Assembly: GCA_028565635.1 (NCBI GenBank)
Contig: JAOXYB010028733.1
Span: 1 to 31,293, forward strand
Origin: Phoronis ovalis
Taxonomy: Eukaryota; Phoronida; Phoronidae
DNA: 31,293 bases
Reading direction: 5' to 3'
Position numbers and translations under genes: made by a program. Below, in pieces: positions 1-9,560 of the stretch (its first letter is position 1; every line of letters begins with the position of its first letter). The notes beneath the pieces were generated by a model, which saw only the letters and a list, made by a program, of their open reading frames with translations, searched no databases and had not been told where the DNA came from.

Positions 1-604
1 TATATTCCCGATTTCACGGCGAGTTCGCGATACGCCTCGGACAACTTCTGACGGGTGAGGCTGACCGAATCGACGTCACGAATGCTTCTATTGCAAATCA
101 CAGCGAAATTGACCAACCGTCTAAAATGTATGCAAACCCTGCCATATGAGTTAAAATATTATACTCCCTGATACTGTGTGCCTATTGAACTTCAATTTTT
201 ATATTACTTAGTTGACTACTTCAATCACCATTTGGAACTCCTGCACTGGCATATAGACCAAACGTGCGCAAACACTACGTACGTACCTATAGTCATGCTG
301 GAAGACGAATTCCTGGAGGTAACATGCTGTTTGTACTTTTTGTTAATATGATAGTGTGGGAGTTCTAGTTAATGATTGGAATAGTCAGTGTTGAAGTTTG
401 ATAGGCACAAAGTATAAGAAGTGTAGTATTTTAACTCATATGGTAAGGATTAAAATAATATATATATACCTTTTGGACGGTTGGTCACTTTCACTGTGAT
501 TTGCTATACAAGGATGCGTGACGTTCGACAAGCCTCACCCACCCATCAGAAGTTGCCTGAGGGGTTGCGCGAACTCACCAAATAGGGACTAGGATATATA
601 TAAA
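1..604. repeat. Long imperfect foldback (inverted repeat) element
   Basis: The first ~275 bases and the reverse complement of ~325-604 align over nearly their whole length, with scattered mismatches and small indels. Shared blocks include gagttcgcg, caacttctga, gcaaatcaca, gaccaaccgtc and catatgagttaaaata. The two arms face each other around a short centre near 300. No coding sequence is visible inside. This is the layout of a non-autonomous foldback or MITE-like element. The left end may lie outside the window, so the terminal motif and target-site duplication cannot be judged. Confidence 0.8.
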
Positions 605-3600
605 ACTCTACGAATTCTATATATCATAGCGCACAACAATTTCTAAACTCAAACTTGAAAATTGTATAGTTGAAAAAAAATATAATTCTAAATGTGCTAG
701 TTAAGACATTTAATGTGAGAAATGTATGCAGAAATATTGTCAACTGTGATAGTAAAACACAGACATTTTGTACAGTGTATTTCATTCAACAGGCATTTGC
801 ATTTGTGTAGCTACTACCTAAGCTTATGACCTCTAGAAGACGTAATTAATTACATCCCATGCCAGTTACATTATCTGCTGCATAACTAATTACAGCAGCA
901 GGCAATTACATCAGGAAACAGTAATATCTCATATTGTTCATTAACATGTAGGCAGCATTTATTATATTAATTCCTGTTTTTAAAATTGTGTTACGTAGCA
1001 TGCATTCCCTACCTTCTATTTCACATATGGTATAGGGACACATTTGACTTGAGATATTCTATTTCTCTGTTTTAACAACTGGCATATATTGTTATATTTG
1101 TACTAAATGAAATTCTGACTGTAGGATACGAAATTCTTACCGGCATCATACGGGTTTTCGAGTCGGCTTGACAGTAAAATCATATGAACTTACAATGACG
1201 ACTAAATTCCACCTAGCGTACATGGTTGAAATCGTAAAAGCAATGAAATAAAATAATTAGTATAACTTGAGACTAATGTAAATCTAACTTTGTTGGTGAT
1301 CCGAATTTCACAGATGTGATACTTGACGGGTGGCGATGTTAGTATAGTTTATCCGTAAAGCTTTAATATAAAACAGTAGTATATTTCAGGGCCGGATGTG
1401 TTAAATATTTTTTATTGTACTGCAACAAATCATTAAGGTAAAAATCAACGTAAAATTATATTCTTTAAATTATCTGCGTCAAAGCAAACACTGCATGTTA
1501 GTTAAAAAAGTTAATATCGTTTTATGTTTGGTGCAAAAAAAGAAAACAATTCCAGCTCTTGTTATTTGTTATTTTCCCATCTAGTTTGGCGAAAGAAGAG
1601 GATCGATATTTGTAAGTGGATTTGAAACGAGTGTCGAACCGAAAGTCATTCAGACATGTTATAAACTATTGAAACTATGCAGGATACCTTGTGGTTTTTA
1701 TTATTATTTTTTTTACTGAAAATTCCATAGATGACAGGATAAGTACATTGTTCTGTCAGAGTAATACACGAATACTGTCTGAATAGCTTTCTTAGTGTGC
1801 CGCTTAATAGAATTGCCTTCCCGAATAAAGATGTTACCACCTTTATAACTGCGACACCTCATTTTTCTATGCTGCTTTATTACACAGTTCATTCAATCTG
1901 TGTTTAATTTGGTTTCGCTTTTCCCAATTACTTACCCATCATTAGTACTTTTTATTTACATTCCTCGGACTGTTGCATACCCCTTGTGACCACAAAAGTT
2001 TTACAATCAATTTAATGTGATGCATATTTATTTAGATATTTGAAGTAAATAAATCCTTATTAATATAAATAAAGATTATACCAAGTTTCAGAAAATGATA
2101 AGGTGTAACCAGAAAACAATGCTCGTGGTTACGTACATGTAACTAATAAGGAAAAATAATTCATTTTGTGAACCAGAAATTACCAAGCTAATAAAGAAAA
2201 ACTGCAATTCAAAAATTTCCATTAATGGTTACTTTCAATAGCTTATGAGTCAGAGAGTAGAATTCATGTTTACTGTAGAATGAACACACATTACATGTAC
2301 CTGTTTTCAAATGATAACAGTTTTTTTCAGGTCTAAACTTGTCACAGTATGTTGCGGTATATATGGATTGTTTTTGTCTGTTTGTGGATTTATAGTACCT
2401 TTGACCAGTGCACTGGTGCATGCAGAGTACAAATTCAGCTATTACAGCGAGGTTAGTACAGACAGAGCTGAGTATCAACGATAAATCTATCGCTTATCCT
2501 AATGCTTCATGTTCGTCCGATCAGAGGATCTCAAACATCCCTTAGTACTGTAGCCCAATTTAAAGGAGTAGTTGAAAATGAGTTTTTTTAAGTTACATCC
2601 CAACTAATGATGAGGTTCATTTTCAGGTGAACTAACATTCTAAAATTGAACGGAATCATAGAAATACTGACGGTTATTAAGGTAGTTTTTTTTTCTATTA
2701 GTTGTATCATCGTACCGTATCATGTAATGCAGCATACGAATTAACACACATAACTGAGGATGCCGCCGCATCTTACGTTTGTCACACGTGGGATTGCATT
2801 TTATTGTTATGCCACATAACATTTCTGACCTTTTTTGTTTTTCAAATGGTGTAGATACTTTTTCAACATAATTATCTTTACTTATAATTATTTGACATCT
2901 TTTCACAATGCAACATTACCTTAAAACACAAAAGTAGTAGCTTTCTTTTTTAAGCAGTAGTAAAAAATGGCGAGTGATAAATCAATATATATATATATCC
3001 AGATACCGTGTACGAACGTACACGCGACACTTGTTATCGATCACGGTAAAAATTCTAAATCAAACTTTAAACACAAAAGTTAACTATATTTTCTTTATTG
3101 TCTGCATTCTATATCGTGTAAGAAAATTATAGTACATACACCTTGCAAAAAAAGATGTGCCTATGTCAGTGGGCTACTTACCTGTCTATTAGGTACAATT
3201 ACAGTGTCACAAGATATCACTGGCAAGGAATTGTACTCAATGTCAAAAGTAAAAAATAACACATTAAGATTAGCATTTACATTCTTTAAGATGTCGAACT
3301 AACAATAAATGAAAGTAGTACTCAGTTCAACAATCTCGCAGTTCACGAAACAGTGATACAAGATACAGATACAGGTCTGGATCTAGAGCAAAAAGGTGAC
3401 CGATTTTCAAACGTGTATGGTAAAATGTAGATCCAAATGTTTATTTAAAAATCTACTTCAGTGTTGTTGATTTTGTGCTACAAAATAATGTACTTTTTTG
3501 TGACCTGTTGGCGAGATATACAGTGGAGGAATGATTATATTTTTCTAATTGGATATTTATGATTTTTTTAATATAATTAACCATATTAAAAAGTATAACT

Positions 3601-4128
3601 TTAAAGCCTAAGCTTTGCCCCTGTCTTTTACAACGTTCTTCTTACATACCAGACTACAGTACTAGTAATAATTCGCACCTGAACAAATGGTCCCAACCTA
3701 TTATCTCAGTAGGTAAGCGCAAGACCCGCCGATGCAAGATCACACATTAATTTGCGAAAACATGTTGCTAGTTACGTTAGTTACCATAAGTTATTATTTT
3801 AAAGACTGTCCGATAATTTATTTACTTTTAAGTAAACTTTTTACATTTAAATAGAAAGAAGTCTTAAAATATACAGTATAATAATAAATTTGTGACACTC
3901 AAATGTAAAGGCGGCGAAGGATAGAGAGACATTTGCATGAAATTTTCATGTCACTAGAAATTGTTCGATAGACGCGGGGTAATGAAACCAACTACCTTAA
4001 GATTATGTTGATTTTATTGTAAAAAAACACACTTTAGTGCATGATTGAGACTTCATATCTTTATGTAATATACAAACAAACGTAACTGTGGCATATACAT
4101 TTAATGATCTATTACCATTTATTTTCAG
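605..4128. other. Non-coding stretch upstream of the first recognised otopetrin exon
   Basis: AT-rich, with only short open frames that show no domain, hydrophobic pattern or convincing splice pair. An AT dinucleotide run sits at 2985-2998. The missing otopetrin TM1 exon should lie here or further left. I looked on the + strand for a hydrophobic exon ending in phase 0 and found none I could defend. Confidence 0.5.
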
Positions 4129-4278
4129 GGGTATGACATTTATTTATTTTTTATGTCACTGATTGCGTTGTTGTTCCTCGGCTGCTGTTTATTTCGCATG
4201 TCACCGTCGCCATCACATCAAAAATACACCATCAGCGAGGTAGAAATGCTGGCTATGAATTCTAAAAATAACGAACAG
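4129..4278 (+). CDS. OTOP: Otopetrin exon with TM2
   Basis: The acceptor is ttattttcag before 4129 and the donor is cag|gtattt after 4278. It encodes 50 residues in phase 0, beginning GYDIYLFFMSLIALLFLGCC, a hydrophobic segment matching the second otopetrin helix. The frame has an internal ATG at 4153, but the family pattern continues upstream of it to the acceptor, so that ATG is not the start. Confidence 0.82.
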
Positions 4279-7200
4279 GTATTTATTTATTCAAAATGTA
4301 AATATACAGTCAGATACCAACAAGTTTTCCGAAATGTATGTATAATTAAACATCTCACCGAAATTTTAATCATCGACTCTCACCGTGGTTACTTATAACC
4401 AATTACCCCAACAGTACTTTCTTATCATATTGTGCAGATACTATAAGATGTTATATTTGTAAAGAGATCATTAAAAATGGTAACAAAGTCATGTAAAATA
4501 TTTGCATAATTATTTGTAAAAGTGCGATCAATTTTGATATCTAGAATTGGTGTCATTATCAGTATTTGTTTAGACAAGTAAACATAACAGGGCTCAATTG
4601 TAAGCTGCGTCACACCACAGTACATTTAACTGAAGAAAAATGCAGTTGACAACGTTATAAGTTTTTGTTCCAGCCAAGCAATACCAGTACTAATGGTGCC
4701 AACATTTTAATAGTGACCAATCGTAACACATCTCAGGAAACCATATCTAGGGAGGAATCCAATGGCGGCCAGACCTCTCTGGTGGTTAGAAGTCAGAGTA
4801 GAGATTCTATATATGAAGCGGCAATAATTAGGGAGCTAACAAATCCTCCAGCAGTCACATATAATGCGGAGGGTGTTAGTTTCTATGTTAGATTAGGTGC
4901 TATTGGTAAGCAAATCACGTCGGTTGCAGATGTACATTTGCACTTGTAGATACCCCTGTAAATATATCATTGCAAGCGTGGTATCAATAGCGTATTAAAG
5001 CTGAAACATAATTAGCTTATTGATTTGCCTATAACTGCAAAAGCAATTAAGAGATTTCTTTGAAAGTTGGAGATGGAATAAACAACAAACTATAGTTTGT
5101 TCTCTTATTTTTCTTTAATAAATTCTCTTGTAACGGCTGCCGTAACTGCACTTTTTAATTAGTGTTTATGATAATGTGAAAAATTGCATGTTTTGCAAAA
5201 ATTCTTATTATAGTAGATTATAAGCATTATTATGCTATTCTCATTTGTCTTATGATGTCAAAATTCCATTTATAGATATAAATCAAATACCCTCTGCCAT
5301 CAGTGGTTGATTTTTCTTCAATGGTGTCGTAAAAGATTTGATAAAATACACGTCAACGCTAAACGCTGACAGTTTTGTCTATCTAACCCTCTTGATTTTA
5401 CTATACAGTAGTCCAATACTAATAACTTTAAAATATTTTTGAAATATCTGCACATAACAGATGTACTATGTATTACTATCTTTACAGTTTTTGCGACGGG
5501 TACTATTGTTAATAGTGCCATCAATATCGCTGACTACTTCAACTACACTCTTATTAATTGCAACAGTCAAGTCTGGGTTCTTGCACATATACTTCAGCTT
5601 GTCTTTACCCTAATACAGACAGGTGTCATCTTTAGGTATCACAAGGTAGGTTGGCCAGCCTTCAGTGTCTTTTGATAAGACTGTCAACCACACGACAGCA
5701 AGCACCACGTTTTATAAGCATTGTCACAGTTGCCACAAAATAAAATGTGAACTATTTCCTTCTACTTCCCATGGGGCGAGCTAACGAATGTAACTTAAGT
5801 TTGTTTTCGTATTAATAAATGACTGGTTACAGTGCATACACCAGTCTGAATAAATCCATCCGTTAGTGTTCCTCACCTGCTCAACTAACGTCTGGGCTTA
5901 ACCCCTTTATTTATGTATAAAGTACCCGCGAAAGTCTTGAACCAATCAAATTTCAGCTAACAATAATAGGTAAAACAGTGGACTAAGCGGGTAGCTAGCT
6001 AAGTGCTTTTACTATTGATAACACAATGGGAATATACAAAATGGATTTTTATCAAGCAGCTTATTATAGAGGAAAGGGTATTCATGTCTGATGCCCATGT
6101 CTCAGTCTTTACAGTTTCATGATGCCCATACAAAATTCTAGGAAAATAATGGACTACTCACTAGTGGACTTGTATTTTGATTGACGCTACAAAATGCCAT
6201 TGTACATGTCATGTTTTGTCTTTCAGGCGGTAATAAACAAGCATGTTCCTTTAGCGAAATTTGCACTAACACATCTTGTTGCCACAAATGTTGCCACGTG
6301 GCTGGCTACCTTAGTCCACGAAACAGAACACGATTTCCGGCACCGTGCGCATGAAGCCCAATCACATGATACAGAGTCACATAACGAGTCACATATGATG
6401 AATACCACTGACTCACTTCATGGTACTGTTACATCTCTTGCATAATTATCATTGCGTAATATCTGTACCTTAATTGGAAAACGAGTAATGCAACAGGTGT
6501 CCCCCAACGCTAATCAACAATAAATAAGCGAATAAAGTACAAGAGTTAACTTATGTCACTATAAACTGCCCTTGACATTTGATGATGTTTTACTTTGTAA
6601 TGAATGGAATTGTATGTAGTTTATTTTTAGGAATGACTGCCGTAGGTTGTGAAAGTTGATAGAGACAGTTCTCAAATCAGCAAAGTGAAGTTCACGTATT
6701 GCTGAAAATACACTAATTGCACATGCCCAATCGTGGTTGTCACGTTTTTTTTTATTTCAGACAATATCACCAGTACAAGCTGCTACAGTGGGCAGACGAT
6801 GTCAGAGATAGTTTCACCATATTTATCACCCTGTATTGTTGAATACAGTTTAATTAGTGCTACAGCTATCTACTGCATGTTTCGTAACATAACCATGCAA
6901 TATGTCCAGAAAATGGATTATGAGGTACCCGCTTCAAATCGGCCATCGCAGCTAGACAACCTAATTCATAAACGGCAGTGTCGATCGAACACTGATGTGA
7001 ATGAATCCAATATGGCGAAATCTACCCAGGTTAAAAAAGCAAAGCATCAGCGTACATGTCATAAAGCTGGCGGAGGATTGACCATGGGTGTCATAATTGT
7101 TTCATTAACGATAACCGCTGTCATCCTGTTTTTCATCTACTTATTAAGACGGCATGACATTTCTACAGCAACTTTGATATTTGTTATCACAAACATGAGC

Positions 7201-7734
7201 TTATTATTAATCAGCTTAATAGCGGTTATTACTGCGTTTGTGAGGATTAAAAAACTTAAATTTATACAAAAGGAAGAGGGATTTTTAGACCCAATTTTAT
7301 TAATTGTGACATTAGTTGGTGTATTTGGTATACAAATTACGATTCTCGTAGCCGCCGGTCGCACAATTGGGTCTAATGTGGTAAATGCCATTCCTCTTTC
7401 TCAGAGCATACTATCTCTGACACAAGCCACGTTACAAACTATATTCATTCTTGACGGGCTCACTCGAGGGTCAGATTCACATGATCACATACATGCCAAA
7501 CCAGGTCGTAGGTTCATAACATTTTTGATATTTTGTAATTTATCATTATGGATAGTTGAAACGTTTTTAGTAAGTCAAGCTGATTCAAGAGGTACGTTAA
7601 AAACTTTCTATGGCACAACTGCATGGGTTATTATTTTTCACGTTTTTAATCCACTTGTCATCTTTTATCGATTTCATTCGTCCACATGTCTAGCTGATAT
7701 TTGGCATAATGCGTACAGGATAAAAGAGGATTAA
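4129..7734 (+). CDS. OTOP: Otopetrin-family proton channel, five exons, 5' end missing
   Basis: Otopetrins are plasma-membrane proton channels with 12 TM helices. Exons 4129-4278, 4674-4905, 5488-5645, 6227-6422 and 6761-7734 join with matching phases (0, 1, 0, 1) into 569 residues plus stop. The C-terminal part carries the family signature: a NLSLWIVETF helix, then FYGTTAW, and finally PLVIFYRFHSSTCLADIW. Earlier family blocks are LGAIVFATGTIV, VFTLIQTGVIFRYHK and ALTHLVATNVATWLATLVHE. I count 11 TM segments, TM2 to TM12. TM1 and the N-terminus are not in the recognised exons. The usual family length of about 550-700 aa fits. The gene converges on the lectin receptor that ends at 9074. Family assignment is secure; which otopetrin paralogue it is remains open. 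Confidence 0.9.
4674..4905 (+). CDS. OTOP: Otopetrin exon with TM2-TM3 loop
   Basis: The acceptor is gtttttgttccag and the donor is attg|gtaagc. The exon encodes a polar, Asn/Ser/Thr-rich intracellular loop of about 65 residues and then the beginning of TM3 (VSFYVRLGAI). The last base, g, joins tt of the next exon to make Val, restoring LGAIVFATGTIV. The loop itself is poorly conserved in the family. Confidence 0.85.
5488..5645 (+). CDS. OTOP: Otopetrin exon with TM3 and TM4
   Basis: The acceptor is ctatctttacag and the donor is cacaag|gtagg. It encodes the rest of TM3 (FATGTIVNSAINIADYF), a short loop with one Cys, and TM4 (VLAHILQLVFTLIQTGVIF) ending RYHK in phase 0. An upstream in-frame ATG at 5439 lies in the intron. 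The acceptor at 5487 is the one that restores phase with the preceding exon. Confidence 0.9.
5843..6060 (+). repeat. Truncated copy of the 9.8-10.3 kb MITE, in an otopetrin intron
   Basis: The left end matches the element at 9826: cagtctgaataaatccatcc, then ctcaactaacgtctgggctt. Internal blocks such as ccctttattt, ataaagt and acagtg also match. The right terminal repeat of the other copy is largely absent here: the sequence runs from caaaatg straight into gattttt. This looks like a deletion of most of the right end. Confidence 0.72.
6227..6422 (+). CDS. OTOP: Otopetrin exon with TM5 and His-rich extracellular loop
   Basis: The acceptor is gtctttcag and the donor is catg|gtactg. TM5 is ALTHLVATNVATWLATLV, followed by a loop of about 35 residues with eight histidines and two N-glycosylation sequons (NES, NTT). 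By family topology the TM5-TM6 loop is extracellular. The final g joins ac at 6761 to give Asp, preserving frame. The donor is not strong, but the in-frame stop soon after and the family match downstream both support it. Confidence 0.85.
6761..7734 (+). CDS. OTOP: Otopetrin terminal exon, TM6-TM12
   Basis: The acceptor is tttttttttatttcag. The exon encodes 324 codons including the stop (taa at 7732). Seven hydrophobic helices follow one another. The first contains IVEYSLISATAIYCMF, and the last two contain FLIFCNLSLWIVETF and AWVIIFHVFNPLVIFYRF. A basic, Ser-containing loop of about 60 residues separates TM6 from TM7. This exon alone is enough to identify the family. The reverse-strand open frame at 7137-7391 is a shadow. 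Confidence 0.93.
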
Positions 7735-7796
7735 AACTGTTTTATATATACTATATACTTGTGTTTACTATAAGGCTACCTATTCTATAACGGTAC

Positions 7797-8012
7797 CATT
7801 AGTTGGTGAATGTGGTATACAAATTACTATTTTCGTTGATATGGGTGTGCCGCTGATGGTAAAATTTTTGGACCAAAGATATGGAAATTTGGACACCAAA
7901 ATACAGCAAAAATTACGAAAATATCACGGAATTTTAATATTTTTTGTAAAACGTAAACCCAATAATACGTTTCCAAAGAAATGCATGATTGGGTCTCAAG
8001 AGCCATTTCCAA
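7797..8012 (+). pseudogene. Decayed partial duplicate of the otopetrin last exon
   Basis: Bases 7797-7838 match 7309-7350 of the otopetrin last exon at 37 of 42 positions by eye, covering the LVGVFGIQITI part of TM9. A second short match, attgggtct at 7988, corresponds to 7366 in the gene. The sequence between the two matches is about 130 bases longer than in the gene and unrelated. It lies 62 bases after the stop codon, probably in the 3' UTR. The open frame at 7841-8182 that overlaps it has no recognisable domain. Confidence 0.7.
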
Positions 8013-8214
8013 TTTATACCATGTTCATAAAAGTTACCCAAAATTCGTCAAAAAAGGTACCTCGATCCAGCCGCACATCCCGTCAGCTCCATATTACTGC
8101 CAGGAAGGATTTTTTTTATAGTAAAACGATTTTGGACACTTCTTATTCAAAACTGAAGTGGGGATGTTTTTGTAATTATTAACGATGATGCATATAACTT
8201 TTAGGTTCAAGTTT

Positions 8215-8220
8215 AATAAA
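8215..8220 (+). terminator. Possible poly(A) signal of the otopetrin gene
   Basis: The first AATAAA on the + strand after the otopetrin stop codon, about 480 bases downstream. It is placed on motif and distance only. In such AT-rich DNA a chance match is quite possible. Confidence 0.35.
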
Positions 8221-9073
8221 ATACATGAAATATACTTAAAATTTGATTTTGTGATGCGCATGAACTTGGACTGGTAACTGGAATATACTTCAGGTTTTAT
8301 ACATGTATGTCGGTTGGTTTTTCTAGATTACACTTATTACATTTTAGGATGAATATGCATATTATACTTGTGCCTGTCTATATATACCTAGTCTAGTTAC
8401 CATGCATCAAAATACAAGTACATAATTTTTTATTCAACAATTCATATTATTACTATCATTCACATCTTTTAAATTTCTACGGGGTTTAGGGAAAATTATA
8501 TGTCAAAGTCATGTATTGTGCATCAAAATATTTACAAGCATAAAATGTATTATTTTGCATTGTATGAATGGTAATATTGCCTAGGTTTCCCTCTAGTGTC
8601 GAAGATGATACAGCAAGTACAATAGATTTGATGAACATAAACAACAAGCAGTAAAATATTTGGCTGCAAAGTATAAGACAGTGTAAATACATGGTTGTTG
8701 ACGATACTCAAAGATTTAAATCGTGTACATTATACTGGGAAAATGTGGGGGGTTACATTACATGTATATCTGACAATGTATCTGACAAAACAATATTTGG
8801 ATTGCAATGTTAATCAGCATCAACAATATCATGATCAATCGGAGTTAGCATGCTATAGATAAAGGCAAACAATTTCTAGTAAAAAAAGGCATGAAGGTTT
8901 CTAAAAATTAAAATCAAGAAACACAAAAACAGATTAGTACCCGGGGATTAGTACATGTACATAAGCACACATTCGATCATGTGTTTCAAAAGTAGCTTAT
9001 TATTTTCGTAGTCATTTTTCTTGTTCACGCAACGGGTTTAAAACGCATTAAAAGTGCTGCTACTTTCAGTTCT
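8221..9073. other. Gap between convergent genes
   Basis: Non-coding, AT-rich sequence between the otopetrin 3' end and the stop codon of the double-lectin receptor. It should hold the 3' UTR of the - strand gene. No domain-bearing frame or repeat was recognised. Confidence 0.5.
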
Positions 9074-9560
9074 CTAAATGTAGTCAACGGGAATGTCCAC
9101 GTATGTCCTATTATCATAATTAGGTGCAGGGAAATCCTCTTTTGAAACATTATCGTACAAAACATCTCCATGATGTGTATTAAAATCATGTTTATCAAGT
9201 GTAACCATGCCAGGATTTGATGTGGGTGTATAATAATCCGGGTAAGGTTCAATATCGTCATAGACAACGTCATGTAATGTCGTCATTTCCGTTCCTATAG
9301 ATTCTCGTGAGGACAAGATATTACTTGATATCATGCTCTTGTTTTCATGTGACGTTACAGAACTTTTGAGTCTTTCAGCTTTTTTATAACCCAGCCATGG
9401 CCTGCTGTCCGTCCGGTACTGCGAACTGTTTAAAGATCCTTGTAAGCTTTGGTTACTATGTTTTGTTAATTCTTTACGTCTAAAATTCAATGTTCCTTGG
9501 TTGTCATGTAAATGAGTAGCATTATTGGGTGATTTCATGTCCAGTTCCTTTATCTGTCGT
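9074..9560 (-). CDS. Double-lectin receptor exon 8: cytoplasmic tail
   Basis: The acceptor is ttttgttccag and the stop is TAG at 9076-9074. The first base completes the AG|A arginine codon after the TM exon. The tail is polar and ends in a tyrosine cluster: VVYDDI, PYPDYYTPT, VLYDNV, NYDNRTYVDI, VDYI. VVYDDI and VLYDNV fit the ITIM consensus (S/I/V/L-x-Y-x-x-I/V/L). A reading frame on the same strand at 9025-9273 is a shadow. Confidence 0.88.

Noticed and set aside
1575-1613. Possible 27-base microexon on + strand (ctag before tttggcgaaa, gtaagt after)
   Set aside because: Good splice-like edges, but the encoded nine residues do not resemble any otopetrin N-terminal sequence and no TM1 lies next to it.
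1866-1930. Hydrophobic + strand stretch considered as otopetrin TM1
   Set aside because: There is no acceptor in front, a stop soon follows, and no donor gives the phase-0 junction needed at 4129.
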